Source: Streptomyces sp. MBT53 (GTDB taxonomy: Bacteria; Actinomycetota; Actinomycetes; Streptomycetales; Streptomycetaceae). From it: DNA of 39,012 bases. Both the position numbers and the translations under genes were made by a program. Below are positions 7,933 through 15,059 of this stretch, piece by piece; the stretch's first letter is position 1; every line of letters starts with the position of its first letter. Where the stretch lies: contig NZ_JAEQAZ010000071.1 of NCBI RefSeq assembly GCF_016654115.1, positions 1 to 39,012 of the forward strand. Reading direction: 5' to 3'. The notes under the pieces are model-generated. The model saw only the letters and a list, made by a program, of their open reading frames with translations, made no database searches and was not told the DNA's origin.

Positions 7933-8604
7933 CTAGTCGGTGACCCTGGCCAGGGCGAATCCGTCGTAGCCCTTCTCGCCCACCGTCTGGATCGCCGTGC
8001 CGGACAGGCGCGGGTGCGAGCCGATCAGTTCGATCGCCGCGCGGGTGCCCACGACGTCGGGGTCCGTGTTGGCCGGGTCGGCGACCCGGCCGTTGCGGAC
8101 GACGTTGTCGACGATGATCAGGCTGCCGGGGCGGGTCAGCTTGAGGGCCCAGTCCACGTAGTTCGGGTTGTTGGCCTTGTCGGCGTCGATGAAGACGAGG
8201 TCGAAGGGGGCCGCGTTCTCGTCGGCGAGGGCGGCCAGTGAGTCGAGGGCGGTGCCGACCCGGATCTCGACGATCTTGTCGAGGCCCGCGCGGGCGATGT
8301 TGCGGCCTGCGACCTCGGCGTGCTTGGGGCTGTACTCCAGGGTGATCAGGCGGCCGTCGGCGGGCAGCGCGCGGGCCATCTGGATCGTGCTGTAGCCGCC
8401 GAGGGTGCCGATCTCCAGGATGCGGGTGGCGCCCTGGATCCGGGCGAGGAGGTGCAGCAGCTTGCCCGCGGCGGCGGACACCGCGATCTGCGGGAGGCCG
8501 GCGGCGTCGCTGTCGCGGAGGGTCGCCTCCAGGACCTCGTCGTGCGGGGAGAGGTGACCGATCAGGTAGTCGTCGACGTCGTTCCACAGCTGCGACTCGC
8601 TCAT
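7933..8604 (-). CDS. Class I SAM-dependent O-methyltransferase, CCoAOMT family
   Basis: A 223-residue cytoplasmic enzyme, full length for the family. The SAM-binding glycine motif is RILEIGTLGGYST (residues 61-73), the acidic end of strand 2 is ITLEYS, and the metal-site/catalytic set typical of caffeoyl-CoA-type enzymes is present: D140 in LVFIDADK, then D166-N167 in IIVDNVVRNG. It should methylate a hydroxyl group, often a catechol, using a divalent metal; the acceptor is unknown. GGAAGG lies about 9 nt before the ATG. It is divergent from the GT87/PAP2 gene with a 277-bp gap that holds a leader ORF candidate. Confidence 0.9.
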   Translation of the reverse strand: MSESQLWNDVDDYLIGHLSPHDEVLEATLRDSDAAGLPQIAVSAAAGKLLHLLARIQGATRILEIGTLGGYSTIQMARALPADGRLITLEYSPKHAEVAGRNIARAGLDKIVEIRVGTALDSLAALADENAAPFDLVFIDADKANNPNYVDWALKLTRPGSLIIVDNVVRNGRVADPANTDPDVVGTRAAIELIGSHPRLSGTAIQTVGEKGYDGFALARVTD

Positions 8605-8765
8605 GTGCCGGTGCCTTCCGTGAATCCGGTGATCGTGAATTCGGTGAGAATGTTGCGGACCCGTTCGTGTGCAATCACTCACTCTACGGATACGCCGTTA
8701 TTTGCCGTGCCCAGGCAACCTGGGGCCGACTATCGTCATCCGGACAAAAGGAGGGCGGCCGTCAG

Positions 8766-8816
8766 GTGAAGAGGGGGTTGCCTGCGTCCCTCCCGCAGGG
8801 GGTGCGAACCTCATAG
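8766..8816 (+). CDS. Candidate 16-residue leader peptide
   Basis: A GTG at 8766 is preceded by AGGAGGG (8749-8755) with 10-nt spacing, a stronger ribosome site than that of the main gene downstream. The frame encodes VKRGLPASLPQGVRTS and ends at TAG 8814-8816. Two hairpins lie on it: CCTGCG/CGCAGG (8781-8799), and GCGAACC/GGTTCGC (8804-8823), whose loop contains the stop codon. The arrangement suggests translational control or attenuation of the following GT87/PAP2 gene. There is no obvious run of one regulatory codon. This could be chance; codon bias over 16 residues is not decisive. Confidence 0.35.
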   Translation: MKRGLPASLPQGVRTS

Positions 8817-8823
8817 GGTTCGC
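8781..8823 (+). promoter_or_regulatory. Tandem hairpins in the leader of the GT87/PAP2 gene
   Basis: CCTGCG (8781-8786) pairs with CGCAGG (8794-8799) around a 7-nt loop; GCGAACC (8804-8810) pairs with GGTTCGC (8817-8823) around the 6-nt loop TCATAG. They lie 59 bp and more before the main start at 8882 and overlap the candidate leader ORF. No T-run follows, so a plain terminator is unlikely; a translational or RNA-protein control element is more likely. Confidence 0.4.
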
Positions 8824-8881
8824 AGAGGGAACAGCCGCGCGTGTGACGCGTGGGACGAGCGGGGCGGGAGGCCTACGAGGC

Positions 8882-10927
8882 GTGGCGAACGTGGAGCACA
8901 GCGGGCGACCGGCGGGAGCGGCAGGAGCTTTCGGGTCGACGGCCAGTGGTACGGCCAGGGCACGGCTGCGCGCTGCGCGGCTGGTCCTGTGGCTGGTGGC
9001 CGCCGTCCTGGCCGTACGGCAGGTGGCCGTGGTCCTCAGCACCCCGCAGGGGGAGCGGCTGACCGACCTGGAGACCTGGGTCGGGACGAACGGCGTGCTG
9101 CATGTGAAGGGCTCGCTGTACGACTCGACGCAGTTCACCGGCACCCCCTTCGCCGGGCTCGTCCTCAAGCCGCTCACCCGGGCGGCCGAGCAGGCCCTCG
9201 GCTGGGGCTGGACCTTCGGCACGCTGCTGCTCGTCGTGGCGCTCGGTCTCGTCGTCTCACGGGCCCTGCCGCAGCCCGTGACCCGGCGGGCCTCGCTGCT
9301 CGCCGCGCCCGTCGCAATCAGCCTGCTCATGCTGTCGCTGCCGGTGCGCAACACGCTCTGGCTCGGCCAGACCAGCATCATCCCGGTCCTGCTCGTGCTG
9401 CTCGCCTGCTTCACGGTGCGCGGCGAGCGGGCCAGCGGCGTGCTGATCGGGCTCGCCGCCGCGCTCCAGCCGACCGTGCTGCTGTTCGCGCCGCTGCTGT
9501 GGTTCACCGACCGGCGCCGGGCCGCCGTGACCTCGGCGCTGACGTTCGCCGCGAGCGTGGTGATCGCCTGGGCGGCGATGCCGCACGACTCGTACACCTA
9601 CTGGGTCCATCACATGGCCGGTGTCGGCCTCGGGGGCAAGGCGGACGACCTCGGCAACCAGTCGCTGCACGGCGCGCTGCTGCGCCTCGACCTGACCGGG
9701 CCGCTGGAGATCGGTCTCTTCCTGGCTCTCGGCGCGGTCGTCGCGTATCTGGGCCTGCGCCGGGCCGTGCGCTACGCCCGCGACGGGCAGCTGCTGCTCG
9801 CGGTCGCGGTCACCGGCTGCGCGGCGATCGCCGTGTCGCCCACGACCTGGCAGCACCAGCTGCTGTGGGTGCTGCTCGCGGTGGTGGGCCGGGTCGGCAA
9901 GCGGGCCTCGGACCGCTATGTGTGGCCGGTGGCCGTGGTCCTCGTCGTCACGCTGCCCGCGAAGATGATGCTGCCGAACATGTCGGCCGTCTACCCGCTG
10001 CGTGACAACGTCGTCCTGCTCATGGCACTCGCCGCGGCGACCGTCGTACCGTTCCTGCCGCGCACGTCGGAGCACTACCGGCGGCCGATCCCCACGGAGT
10101 ACGCCGAGCCGGTCCCGGCCCGCTGGAAGCACGTCCCGCTGATCCCGCAGCTGCGCCGCGTCCTCACCCGCCCGAACCTCCTCCTCGAACTCCTCCTCAT
10201 CCGCGTCACCTACGCCGCCTACCAGCAGGTCCGCCTCGCGGCGACGGGCGGCACCAACGCGGGCGGCCGGGCCACGGCGGAACACCACGGCCACCAGATC
10301 CTGTCGATCGAGCAGTTCCTGCACATCGACATCGAGCACGCGGTCAACCACTGGGTCGTGAAGGTCGACTTCCTGCGGGAGTTCTTCAACTTCTACTACG
10401 AGTCCTTCCACTTCGTGGTCCCGCTGAGCGTGATGGCCGTCCTGTACTGGCGCCGCCCGGTCGACTACCGCTGGGCCCGCTCCTCCCTCGGCTTCGCCAC
10501 CCTCCTCGCCCTGGTCGGCTTCTGGCTCTATCCGCTGGCCCCGCCGCGCCTCCTCCCGGGCCTGGGCATCATCGACACGGTCCACGGCGTCCAGGACTTC
10601 TCCAAGCCGGACTACGGCACCCTCACCGCCCTCACCAACCAGTACGCGGCGATGCCGTCCCTGCACTTCGGCTGGTCCCTGTGGTGCGGTGTGGTCATCG
10701 CGATCATCGCCCCGAAGTGGTGGATGAAGGCCCTGGGCCTGCTCCACCCCTTCTTCACCGTCTCCGCGATCGTCGCGACCGGCAACCACTGGGTCCTGGA
10801 CGCGGCGGGCGGCGCGGCGGTCGTGGCGGCGGGCTTCGGGCTGTCGTATCTCTTCCAGGGGCCGCGGGCGCGGTTGTCGAAGAAACCGGTGGAGGTCAGA
10901 ACCGAGTCGGAGCTGACTCGGCTCTGA
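8882..10927 (+). CDS. Bifunctional GT87 glycosyltransferase / PAP2 phosphatase membrane protein
   Basis: A 681-residue polytopic membrane protein. Residues about 30-400 form the multi-helix GT87 (DUF2029) mannosyltransferase-like part, with an extracytoplasmic loop containing DLETWVGTNGVLHVKGSLYD near the first helix pair; GT87 enzymes use polyprenyl-phosphate sugars. After a linker (about 400-450), residues 450-670 form a PAP2/Aur1-type domain with YPLAPPRLLP, then PSLHF (592-596, His595) and GNHWVLD (634-640, His636, Asp640), the phosphatase/transferase signature. The fusion is a recognised actinobacterial architecture. It likely acts in cell-envelope lipoglycan or glycolipid assembly; substrates are inferred. 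GTG 8882 has GGGAGG 10 nt upstream; GTG 8891 is an alternative. Its last 32 bp overlap a small antisense ORF. Confidence 0.88.
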   Translation: MANVEHSGRPAGAAGAFGSTASGTARARLRAARLVLWLVAAVLAVRQVAVVLSTPQGERLTDLETWVGTNGVLHVKGSLYDSTQFTGTPFAGLVLKPLTRAAEQALGWGWTFGTLLLVVALGLVVSRALPQPVTRRASLLAAPVAISLLMLSLPVRNTLWLGQTSIIPVLLVLLACFTVRGERASGVLIGLAAALQPTVLLFAPLLWFTDRRRAAVTSALTFAASVVIAWAAMPHDSYTYWVHHMAGVGLGGKADDLGNQSLHGALLRLDLTGPLEIGLFLALGAVVAYLGLRRAVRYARDGQLLLAVAVTGCAAIAVSPTTWQHQLLWVLLAVVGRVGKRASDRYVWPVAVVLVVTLPAKMMLPNMSAVYPLRDNVVLLMALAAATVVPFLPRTSEHYRRPIPTEYAEPVPARWKHVPLIPQLRRVLTRPNLLLELLLIRVTYAAYQQVRLAATGGTNAGGRATAEHHGHQILSIEQFLHIDIEHAVNHWVVKVDFLREFFNFYYESFHFVVPLSVMAVLYWRRPVDYRWARSSLGFATLLALVGFWLYPLAPPRLLPGLGIIDTVHGVQDFSKPDYGTLTALTNQYAAMPSLHFGWSLWCGVVIAIIAPKWWMKALGLLHPFFTVSAIVATGNHWVLDAAGGAAVVAAGFGLSYLFQGPRARLSKKPVEVRTESELTRL

Positions 10928-10997
10928 TCAGTTCGGCGGTGAATTCGACCGCCTCCTCGGGGTGGTCCGGTGTGTCGGTACGCCCGCGTCGCGTCAT
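10896..10997 (-). CDS. Candidate 33-residue ORF coupled to upstream lipoprotein gene
   Basis: The ATG at 10997 overlaps the stop of the lipoprotein gene as ATGA, and GAAGG lies 7 nt before it, inside that gene's last codons. It encodes an acidic helix-prone peptide (MTRRGRTDTPDHPEEAVEFT...) ending at 10896, whose final 32 bp run antisense to the end of the GT87/PAP2 gene. The overlap and spacing are those of translational coupling. It is not a known family and could simply be chance, since it is short and GC-rich DNA rarely has stops. Confidence 0.4.
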   Translation of the reverse strand: MTRRGRTDTPDHPEEAVEFTAELIRAESAPTRF

Positions 10998-11566
10998 CGG
11001 CACGCCTTCTTCTCGGTCTCCACGCTGAGGCCCATGACGTTGTGCCAGCGGTACTTCTTGCCGCCGACGTGATAGTCCACTGTGATTCCCTTCATTCGTA
11101 CGTGGGAGGTTCCGGTCACGTGGATCGCCACTACGAGGTTGTGCGTGGCCTTGGACGTGGTGGACTGCGGCGCGAGGGTCGCCCCGACTGCGGGCCGACG
11201 GCGCTTCCAACCCGTACCGACGGAGTCGAGGTTGAACTTCGGCGGCGGATAGTGAGTGGCGTAGCCGATGCTGCTGGTGGTGGCGGGCACGATAACGGCG
11301 TCGGCGTACCGCAGGCCGTGTGGCTCGGCGAGGTCGATGCTGTCGACGACCACCTTGCTCTTGCCGTAGTTGTGCAGTTCGTCCCCGCCGAACGTCACCG
11401 TGGCGCCCGGTTTCGCCGGCAGGCACACGTTTCCCGATCCGGCGTCGGAGTAGTCCGGCCCGTTGAGTGGACCGTCCCCCGACGGGCTGCCGGACGCCGA
11501 CGAGCAGCCCGTGGCCAGCGTGAGTGCCAGGGCTAGGGCCAGGGCCAGGGCCCGAGTGATGGTCAC
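10994..11566 (-). CDS. Secreted lipoprotein, function unknown
   Basis: A 190-residue protein. A repetitive Leu-Ala signal peptide (encoded by near-identical AGGGCC repeats at about 11527-11552) ends in the lipobox LATGC with Cys21 as the lipidated residue. The mature part is beta-rich with ATVTFGGDELHNYGKSKVVVDSIDL, which resembles extracellular domains that tune small hydrophobic contacts, and has only two cysteines after the lipid Cys (about 48 and 189). No enzyme motif is visible. The GTG start has no clear ribosome site. It is divergent from the next lipoprotein gene, 116 bp apart, so the two may respond together. The family is not recognised. Confidence 0.8.
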   Translation of the reverse strand: MTITRALALALALALTLATGCSSASGSPSGDGPLNGPDYSDAGSGNVCLPAKPGATVTFGGDELHNYGKSKVVVDSIDLAEPHGLRYADAVIVPATTSSIGYATHYPPPKFNLDSVGTGWKRRRPAVGATLAPQSTTSKATHNLVVAIHVTGTSHVRMKGITVDYHVGGKKYRWHNVMGLSVETEKKACR

Positions 11567-11606
11567 AGGGGCACGTCAACACCAAACCCTTGCCCCGGCT
11601 TATTAC

Positions 11607-11638
11607 TTGAGCGCCAATTTGCCGTCCCTGAATAGGAT
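11607..11638 (+). promoter_or_regulatory. Candidate vegetative promoter of the LppX-like lipoprotein gene
   Basis: TAGGAT at 11633-11638 fits the Streptomyces HrdB -10 consensus TAGRRT. The best upstream match is TTGAGC (11607-11612), but the 20-bp spacer is longer than ideal. Transcription would start near 11645, inside the inverted repeat at 11639-11663. Confidence 0.45.
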
Positions 11639-11663
11639 CGTGTTCTTGACCGGCGTGAACACG
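11639..11663 (+). promoter_or_regulatory. Inverted repeat CGTGTTC-N11-GAACACG, candidate operator
   Basis: Perfect 7-bp arms at 11639-11645 and 11657-11663 flank an 11-nt centre. The repeat starts right after the predicted -10 box and ends 19 bp before the GTG at 11683, a place where a bound repressor would block initiation. The cognate regulator is not identifiable in the window. Confidence 0.5.
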
Positions 11664-11682
11664 CCTGATTCCAGGGGGAGTT

Positions 11683-12534
11683 GTGGGGATTTCGGTGCGT
11701 GTGGCGGTTGCCGTCGTGCTGCTCGGTGGGGGAGCGGTCGGGTGTGGGGACCACTCCGTGAAGTCCGTGAAGGAGGGCTCGGCCGAGCTGGCGCCCTCGG
11801 CGGCCGTGGCCAAGGCGGTGGACAAGGTCGAGGACATCACCTCGCTGCACTACCGGGTCAGCGGGACCGTGCCCGAGAAGGGGCGGCTGACGGCCGAGGT
11901 GTCCATGAAGGCGAAACCGGCCGCCATGACGATGGCGATGACGGTGGTCGGCGCGCGTAAGCCCGGCGAGTTGGACATCCGGTTCGTCGACAAGGCGATC
12001 TACGTCGGCGGGAGCGGGGTCGACGCGTCGAAGTTGGGCGGCAAGGGCTGGCTCAAGGCCGAGCCTGCCGTGTGGGGGCGTGGCGGGGCGGACAACCAGA
12101 CCTACGGCGTGCTGCCCGGTTCGATGGAGGTGAGCCCGCTCGTGCAGTCCACGGTCATGGTGGGCTCCCAGGACGTGCGGAGGATCGGCGCCGAGACGGT
12201 CGACGGCACGAAGGCCACGCACTACCGGGGAACGGTCACCGAGCGGGGCCTGCGCGCGGCCCAGAGCGCCGCCAAGGGCAAGGCGGCCCGGCAGCGCCGG
12301 ACCGACAGCCTCGACCAGTTCGTGGTCCTCCAGGTCGACGGCACCATGACCATGGACCTGTGGGTCGACGGCGACGACCACCCCAAGCAGTACCGGGTGC
12401 GGGGCAAGACCTATCCCACGCAGGCCGACGCCGACGGCGGCACGCTCGACCTGACCGTCACCTTCCTCGACATCGACCAGAAGGTGACCGTCGAGGCCCC
12501 GCCCGCCGCCGACACCGCCGAACTCGGGGACTGA
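11683..12534 (+). CDS. LppX/LprG-like lipoprotein
   Basis: A 283-residue protein. The signal peptide ends at GGAVGC, with Cys21 as the probable lipidation site. The mature region has the repeating beta pattern of LppX_LprAFG-type lipoproteins: SLHYRVSGTVPEKG, ELDIRFVDKAIYVGG, LGGKGWLKAEP, a TVDGTKATHYRGTV motif and TMTMDLWVDGDDHPKQYRVR. In mycobacteria this fold forms a hydrophobic cavity that carries lipids or glycolipids to the outer envelope; in Streptomyces the cargo is unknown. The GTG at 11683 has GGGGGAG only 2-3 nt upstream, so GTG 11695 is a possible start. It ends 10 bp from the convergent anti-sigma gene. Confidence 0.82.
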   Translation: MGISVRVAVAVVLLGGGAVGCGDHSVKSVKEGSAELAPSAAVAKAVDKVEDITSLHYRVSGTVPEKGRLTAEVSMKAKPAAMTMAMTVVGARKPGELDIRFVDKAIYVGGSGVDASKLGGKGWLKAEPAVWGRGGADNQTYGVLPGSMEVSPLVQSTVMVGSQDVRRIGAETVDGTKATHYRGTVTERGLRAAQSAAKGKAARQRRTDSLDQFVVLQVDGTMTMDLWVDGDDHPKQYRVRGKTYPTQADADGGTLDLTVTFLDIDQKVTVEAPPAADTAELGD

Positions 12535-12544
12535 CGGCCCGAGT

Positions 12545-12961
12545 TCACGAACACTCGAACCACACCGTCTTCCCGCCCCCGGACGCCGGTGACACCCCCC
12601 ACTTGTCGGTCACCGCGTCCAGGATGACGAGCCCGCGGCCGTTCTCCGACTCGGGGTCCAACTCCGGCTTCAGCGTGGGGAGTTCAGGACTGCCGTCGGT
12701 CACCTCCACGCGGATTCCGGCGACCTGGCGTTGCAGGCGCAGTCCGCAGCGCCGGTCCGGGACATGCCGGACGACGTTGGCGAGCAGCTCCGTCACGGCC
12801 AGTTCCACCGCGTCCGACAGCTTGGGCATGCCCCACTCCAGCAGGAACGAGCGGACGATACGGCGGATGTGCCGGGCGGAGTGTTCACCCACGGTGAGGT
12901 GCATGACGTACTGCCGGCGGTCGGGAAAGGCCAGCATGGCGGGGGGAGTTGGTTCATTCAC
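12545..12961 (-). CDS. RsbW-like anti-sigma ATPase (HATPase_c)
   Basis: A 138-residue GHKL ATPase-fold protein. The N-box is VTELLANVVRHV (residues 57-68, with Asn62), the G1 box VTDGS (87-91), and the G2 box ENGRGLVIL (106-114). These small kinases either bind and inhibit a sigma factor or act as partners of WhiJ-like regulators in Streptomyces. The GTG at 12961 is the best start and keeps the usual 35-40 residue N-terminal part; the ribosome site is weak. It is divergent from the WhiJ-like gene with 79 bp between starts, which together with the DUF397 gene makes the standard three-gene module. Confidence 0.88.
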   Translation of the reverse strand: MNEPTPPAMLAFPDRRQYVMHLTVGEHSARHIRRIVRSFLLEWGMPKLSDAVELAVTELLANVVRHVPDRRCGLRLQRQVAGIRVEVTDGSPELPTLKPELDPESENGRGLVILDAVTDKWGVSPASGGGKTVWFECS

Positions 12962-13040
12962 ACTTCGAGGCTGACGCCCCGCCGCTACCCTCGGCAACGG
13001 TACGAATACAACCCGTTCGCGGGTGGACAGGGGGCCCAAC

Positions 13041-13880
13041 GTGCACATCAACACCCTCGATCCGGGGGCGTCACCGCTGGACTACTACGGCTTCGAGCTG
13101 CGCCGCTATCGAGAGGCGGCCGGTCTCACGCAACGGGAACTCGGCAAGATCGTTAACTACACCGGGTCACTGATCGGCCAGATCGAGACGGCCAGGAAGC
13201 TACCTACGCAGGCGTTCAGCGACGCGGTTGACGCTGCGCTGGGCACGGGTGGGTTGTTGTCCCGGTTGCTGGATCTCGTGCTGCGCAGTCAACTCCCGTC
13301 CTGGTTCCAGCAGGTGGCCGAGCTGGAGGCACGGGCGGCCGAGATCTGCACCTTCCAGACGCAGATGATCCACGGTCTCTTCCAGACCGAGGCCTACGCC
13401 CGCGCCACGCTCGCCACGATGGACGAGACCGGCCTCGACGACCGCACCGCCGTACGCCTGGCCCGTCAGCGCATCCTGAAGAAGGAACACCCGCCGGTTG
13501 CGTGGATGATCCTCAGCGAGGCCGCGCTGTACCAGGAGATCGGCGGCCCCCAGGTCATGCGCGGTCAACTGGCCCACCTGTTGTCATTCGAGAACAACCC
13601 TCGGATCAACATCCAGATCCTGCCATTCTCGGCCGGGGCCCACGCTGGACTCACGGGCTCGTTCACGCTGTTCCGCTTCGACAGCGATCCGACCATCGCC
13701 TACACCGAGGGCTACGGAAGTGGGCATCCGACTGCCAACCAGGACACCGTCAAGGACTGTTCGCTCCGTTACGATCATCTACAAGCCGCCGCCCTCTCCC
13801 TCAGGGACTCGGCGGAGCTGATCCGGCGTGTGATGGAGGAACGTTATGGAGAAGTGGCGCAAGTCCAGCTACAGCAGTGA
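13041..13880 (+). CDS. WhiJ-like XRE regulator with DUF5753
   Basis: A 279-residue protein. Residues 17-75 hold an XRE helix-turn-helix (LRRYREAAGLTQRELGKIV, then TGSLIGQIETARKLP). From about residue 95 to the end is the DUF5753 ligand-sensing-like domain (ELEARAAEI, then QIHGLFQTEAYARA-like sequence, LSEAALYQEIGGPQVM, IQILPFSAGAHAGLTGSFTLF). Members such as WhiJ repress development or secondary metabolism in Streptomyces. The GTG at 13041 is chosen for the AGGGGG about 6 nt upstream. It overlaps the DUF397 gene by 35 bp, so both are translated from one message, and it is divergent from the anti-sigma ATPase. Confidence 0.92.
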   Translation: MHINTLDPGASPLDYYGFELRRYREAAGLTQRELGKIVNYTGSLIGQIETARKLPTQAFSDAVDAALGTGGLLSRLLDLVLRSQLPSWFQQVAELEARAAEICTFQTQMIHGLFQTEAYARATLATMDETGLDDRTAVRLARQRILKKEHPPVAWMILSEAALYQEIGGPQVMRGQLAHLLSFENNPRINIQILPFSAGAHAGLTGSFTLFRFDSDPTIAYTEGYGSGHPTANQDTVKDCSLRYDHLQAAALSLRDSAELIRRVMEERYGEVAQVQLQQ

Positions 13881-14049
13881 CCAGGGCGGCGAGTGCATAG
13901 AGATCGCCGAAACCACCTGCTCCGCAACCCCTGCAACCCCCACCACCCTCCTCATCCGCGACTCCAAGACCCCGGCGGGGCCGATCCTCACCCTCGACCC
14001 CGCCGCGTTCACCACCTTCGTCAACTGGACCGCTAAGACGGTTGGTTGA
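13846..14049 (+). CDS. DUF397 small protein, partner of WhiJ-like regulator
   Basis: A 67-residue protein with the DUF397 pattern: WRKSSYSSDQGGECIEIA at the N-terminus (residues 4-21), LLIRDSKTPAGP in the middle and LDPAAFTTFVNW at the end. In Streptomyces these small proteins accompany WhiJ-like regulators and probably antagonise them. It starts inside the end of the upstream regulator gene and its own last 17 bp overlap the convergent SDR gene, so no untranslated gap exists on either side. Confidence 0.94.
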   Translation: MEKWRKSSYSSDQGGECIEIAETTCSATPATPTTLLIRDSKTPAGPILTLDPAAFTTFVNWTAKTVG

Positions 14050-14920
14050 AGTAGTAGTCGTGGTCCAGGTCGGCCAGCAGGCCGATCCGGGTCGGAGTCC
14101 AGCCGAACCGCTTCTGCGTGAGCGTGCTCGTTCCCGTGAGGTCGGACGCCACGAAGTGGCCCAGCCAGCCGAAGTGGGTTCCGGCCTCCTCGGCCGGCAC
14201 GCTGGTCACCGGTAGGTCCAGCCGCTTGCCGATGACTTCGGCGATCTCGCGTACGGGGATGCCCTCGTCCCCGATGGCGTGCAGGACCGAGCCCGCCGGG
14301 GCGTTCTCCAACGCCAGCCGGTACAGCAGCGCGGCGTCCTCGCGGTGGACGGCGGCCCAGAGGTTGGTGCCGGCGCCGACGTAGGCGGAGACGCCCTTCG
14401 CGCGGGCGATGTCGATGAGGGCGGGGACGAAGGCGTGGTCGCCCTCGCCGTGCACCTGGGGGAGTCGTATCACCGAGGTGCGCACCCCCCGGTCCGCTGC
14501 GGCGAGGGTCGTCAACTCGGCTGCGAGGCGCGGCATTTCGGGGTGGGTGGCGAGGTCGGGGACCTCGTCCTCGGTGCGGCCGTGGCTCATCACGGAGGTG
14601 ATGACGAGGGGGCGGTCCGAACCCGCGAGGGTGTCGATCAGCGTTTCCACCGCGGCCAGGTCCGTCGCGACGCAGGGGCCGTAGTTCGAGAAGTCGTGGA
14701 TGAAACCGGTGTGGATCACACCGTCGGCGGCGGACGCGCCCGCGCGGAGCGCGTCGAGGTCCTCCAGGGAACCCCGGTGGACCTCCGCCCCGGTCGCGGC
14801 GAGCTGTTCCGCCGAGGTGTCGGAGCGGGCGAGGCCGAGGACCTGGTGTCCGGAGTCGAGCAGTTCGCGGACGACCGCGCCGCCCACGAATCCGGTCGCG
14901 CCGGTGACGAAAACACGCAT
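14033..14920 (-). CDS. Atypical extended SDR (NAD-dependent epimerase-like)
   Basis: A 295-residue Rossmann protein. The nucleotide site is VTGATGFVGG (residues 5-14) and an Asp/Arg recognition strand follows (VLGLARSD). The active-site TSVMSHG (about 128-134) has the Ser, but the usual YxxxK of classical and extended SDRs is not visible; only HPEMPRLAAELTTLA lies where it should be. It is therefore an atypical SDR that may be a reductase of unusual mechanism or a binding protein. VHREDAALLYRLALE and the C-terminal GWTPTRIGLLADLDH segment are usual for this group. It is divergent from the LysR gene with a LysR box between, so it is a probable target. Confidence 0.85.
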   Translation of the reverse strand: MRVFVTGATGFVGGAVVRELLDSGHQVLGLARSDTSAEQLAATGAEVHRGSLEDLDALRAGASAADGVIHTGFIHDFSNYGPCVATDLAAVETLIDTLAGSDRPLVITSVMSHGRTEDEVPDLATHPEMPRLAAELTTLAAADRGVRTSVIRLPQVHGEGDHAFVPALIDIARAKGVSAYVGAGTNLWAAVHREDAALLYRLALENAPAGSVLHAIGDEGIPVREIAEVIGKRLDLPVTSVPAEEAGTHFGWLGHFVASDLTGTSTLTQKRFGWTPTRIGLLADLDHDYYFNQPS

Positions 14921-15009
14921 GACGAAATCACCCCAGGTGGGTCGGGAAGTGGTGTGCTCCCAGCCTGCGCCCGCCCGGGTACGCCCGTCCAAGACGGACT
15001 CCGGAAGAC

Positions 15010-15030
15010 GTGATTCAGTTCCGGTATCAC
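15010..15030. promoter_or_regulatory. LysR-type operator GTGAT-N11-ATCAC
   Basis: A perfect inverted repeat TGAT (15011-15014) / ATCA (15026-15029), extended by one base each side, with an 11-bp centre, is the T-N11-A box recognised by LysR regulators. It lies 30 bp before the LysR start (15060) and 90 bp before the SDR start (14920), the normal place for control of both. The site is seen in the sequence; binding is inferred. Confidence 0.65.
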
Positions 15031-15059
15031 CCCAGCTCCTACGGACGTACAGTCGACGT

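Noticed and set aside
9257..10789. 510-residue minus-strand frame opposite the GT87/PAP2 gene
   Set aside because: Composition of Arg, Asp, His and Gln repeats with no recognisable motif; the plus strand carries the PAP2 signature.
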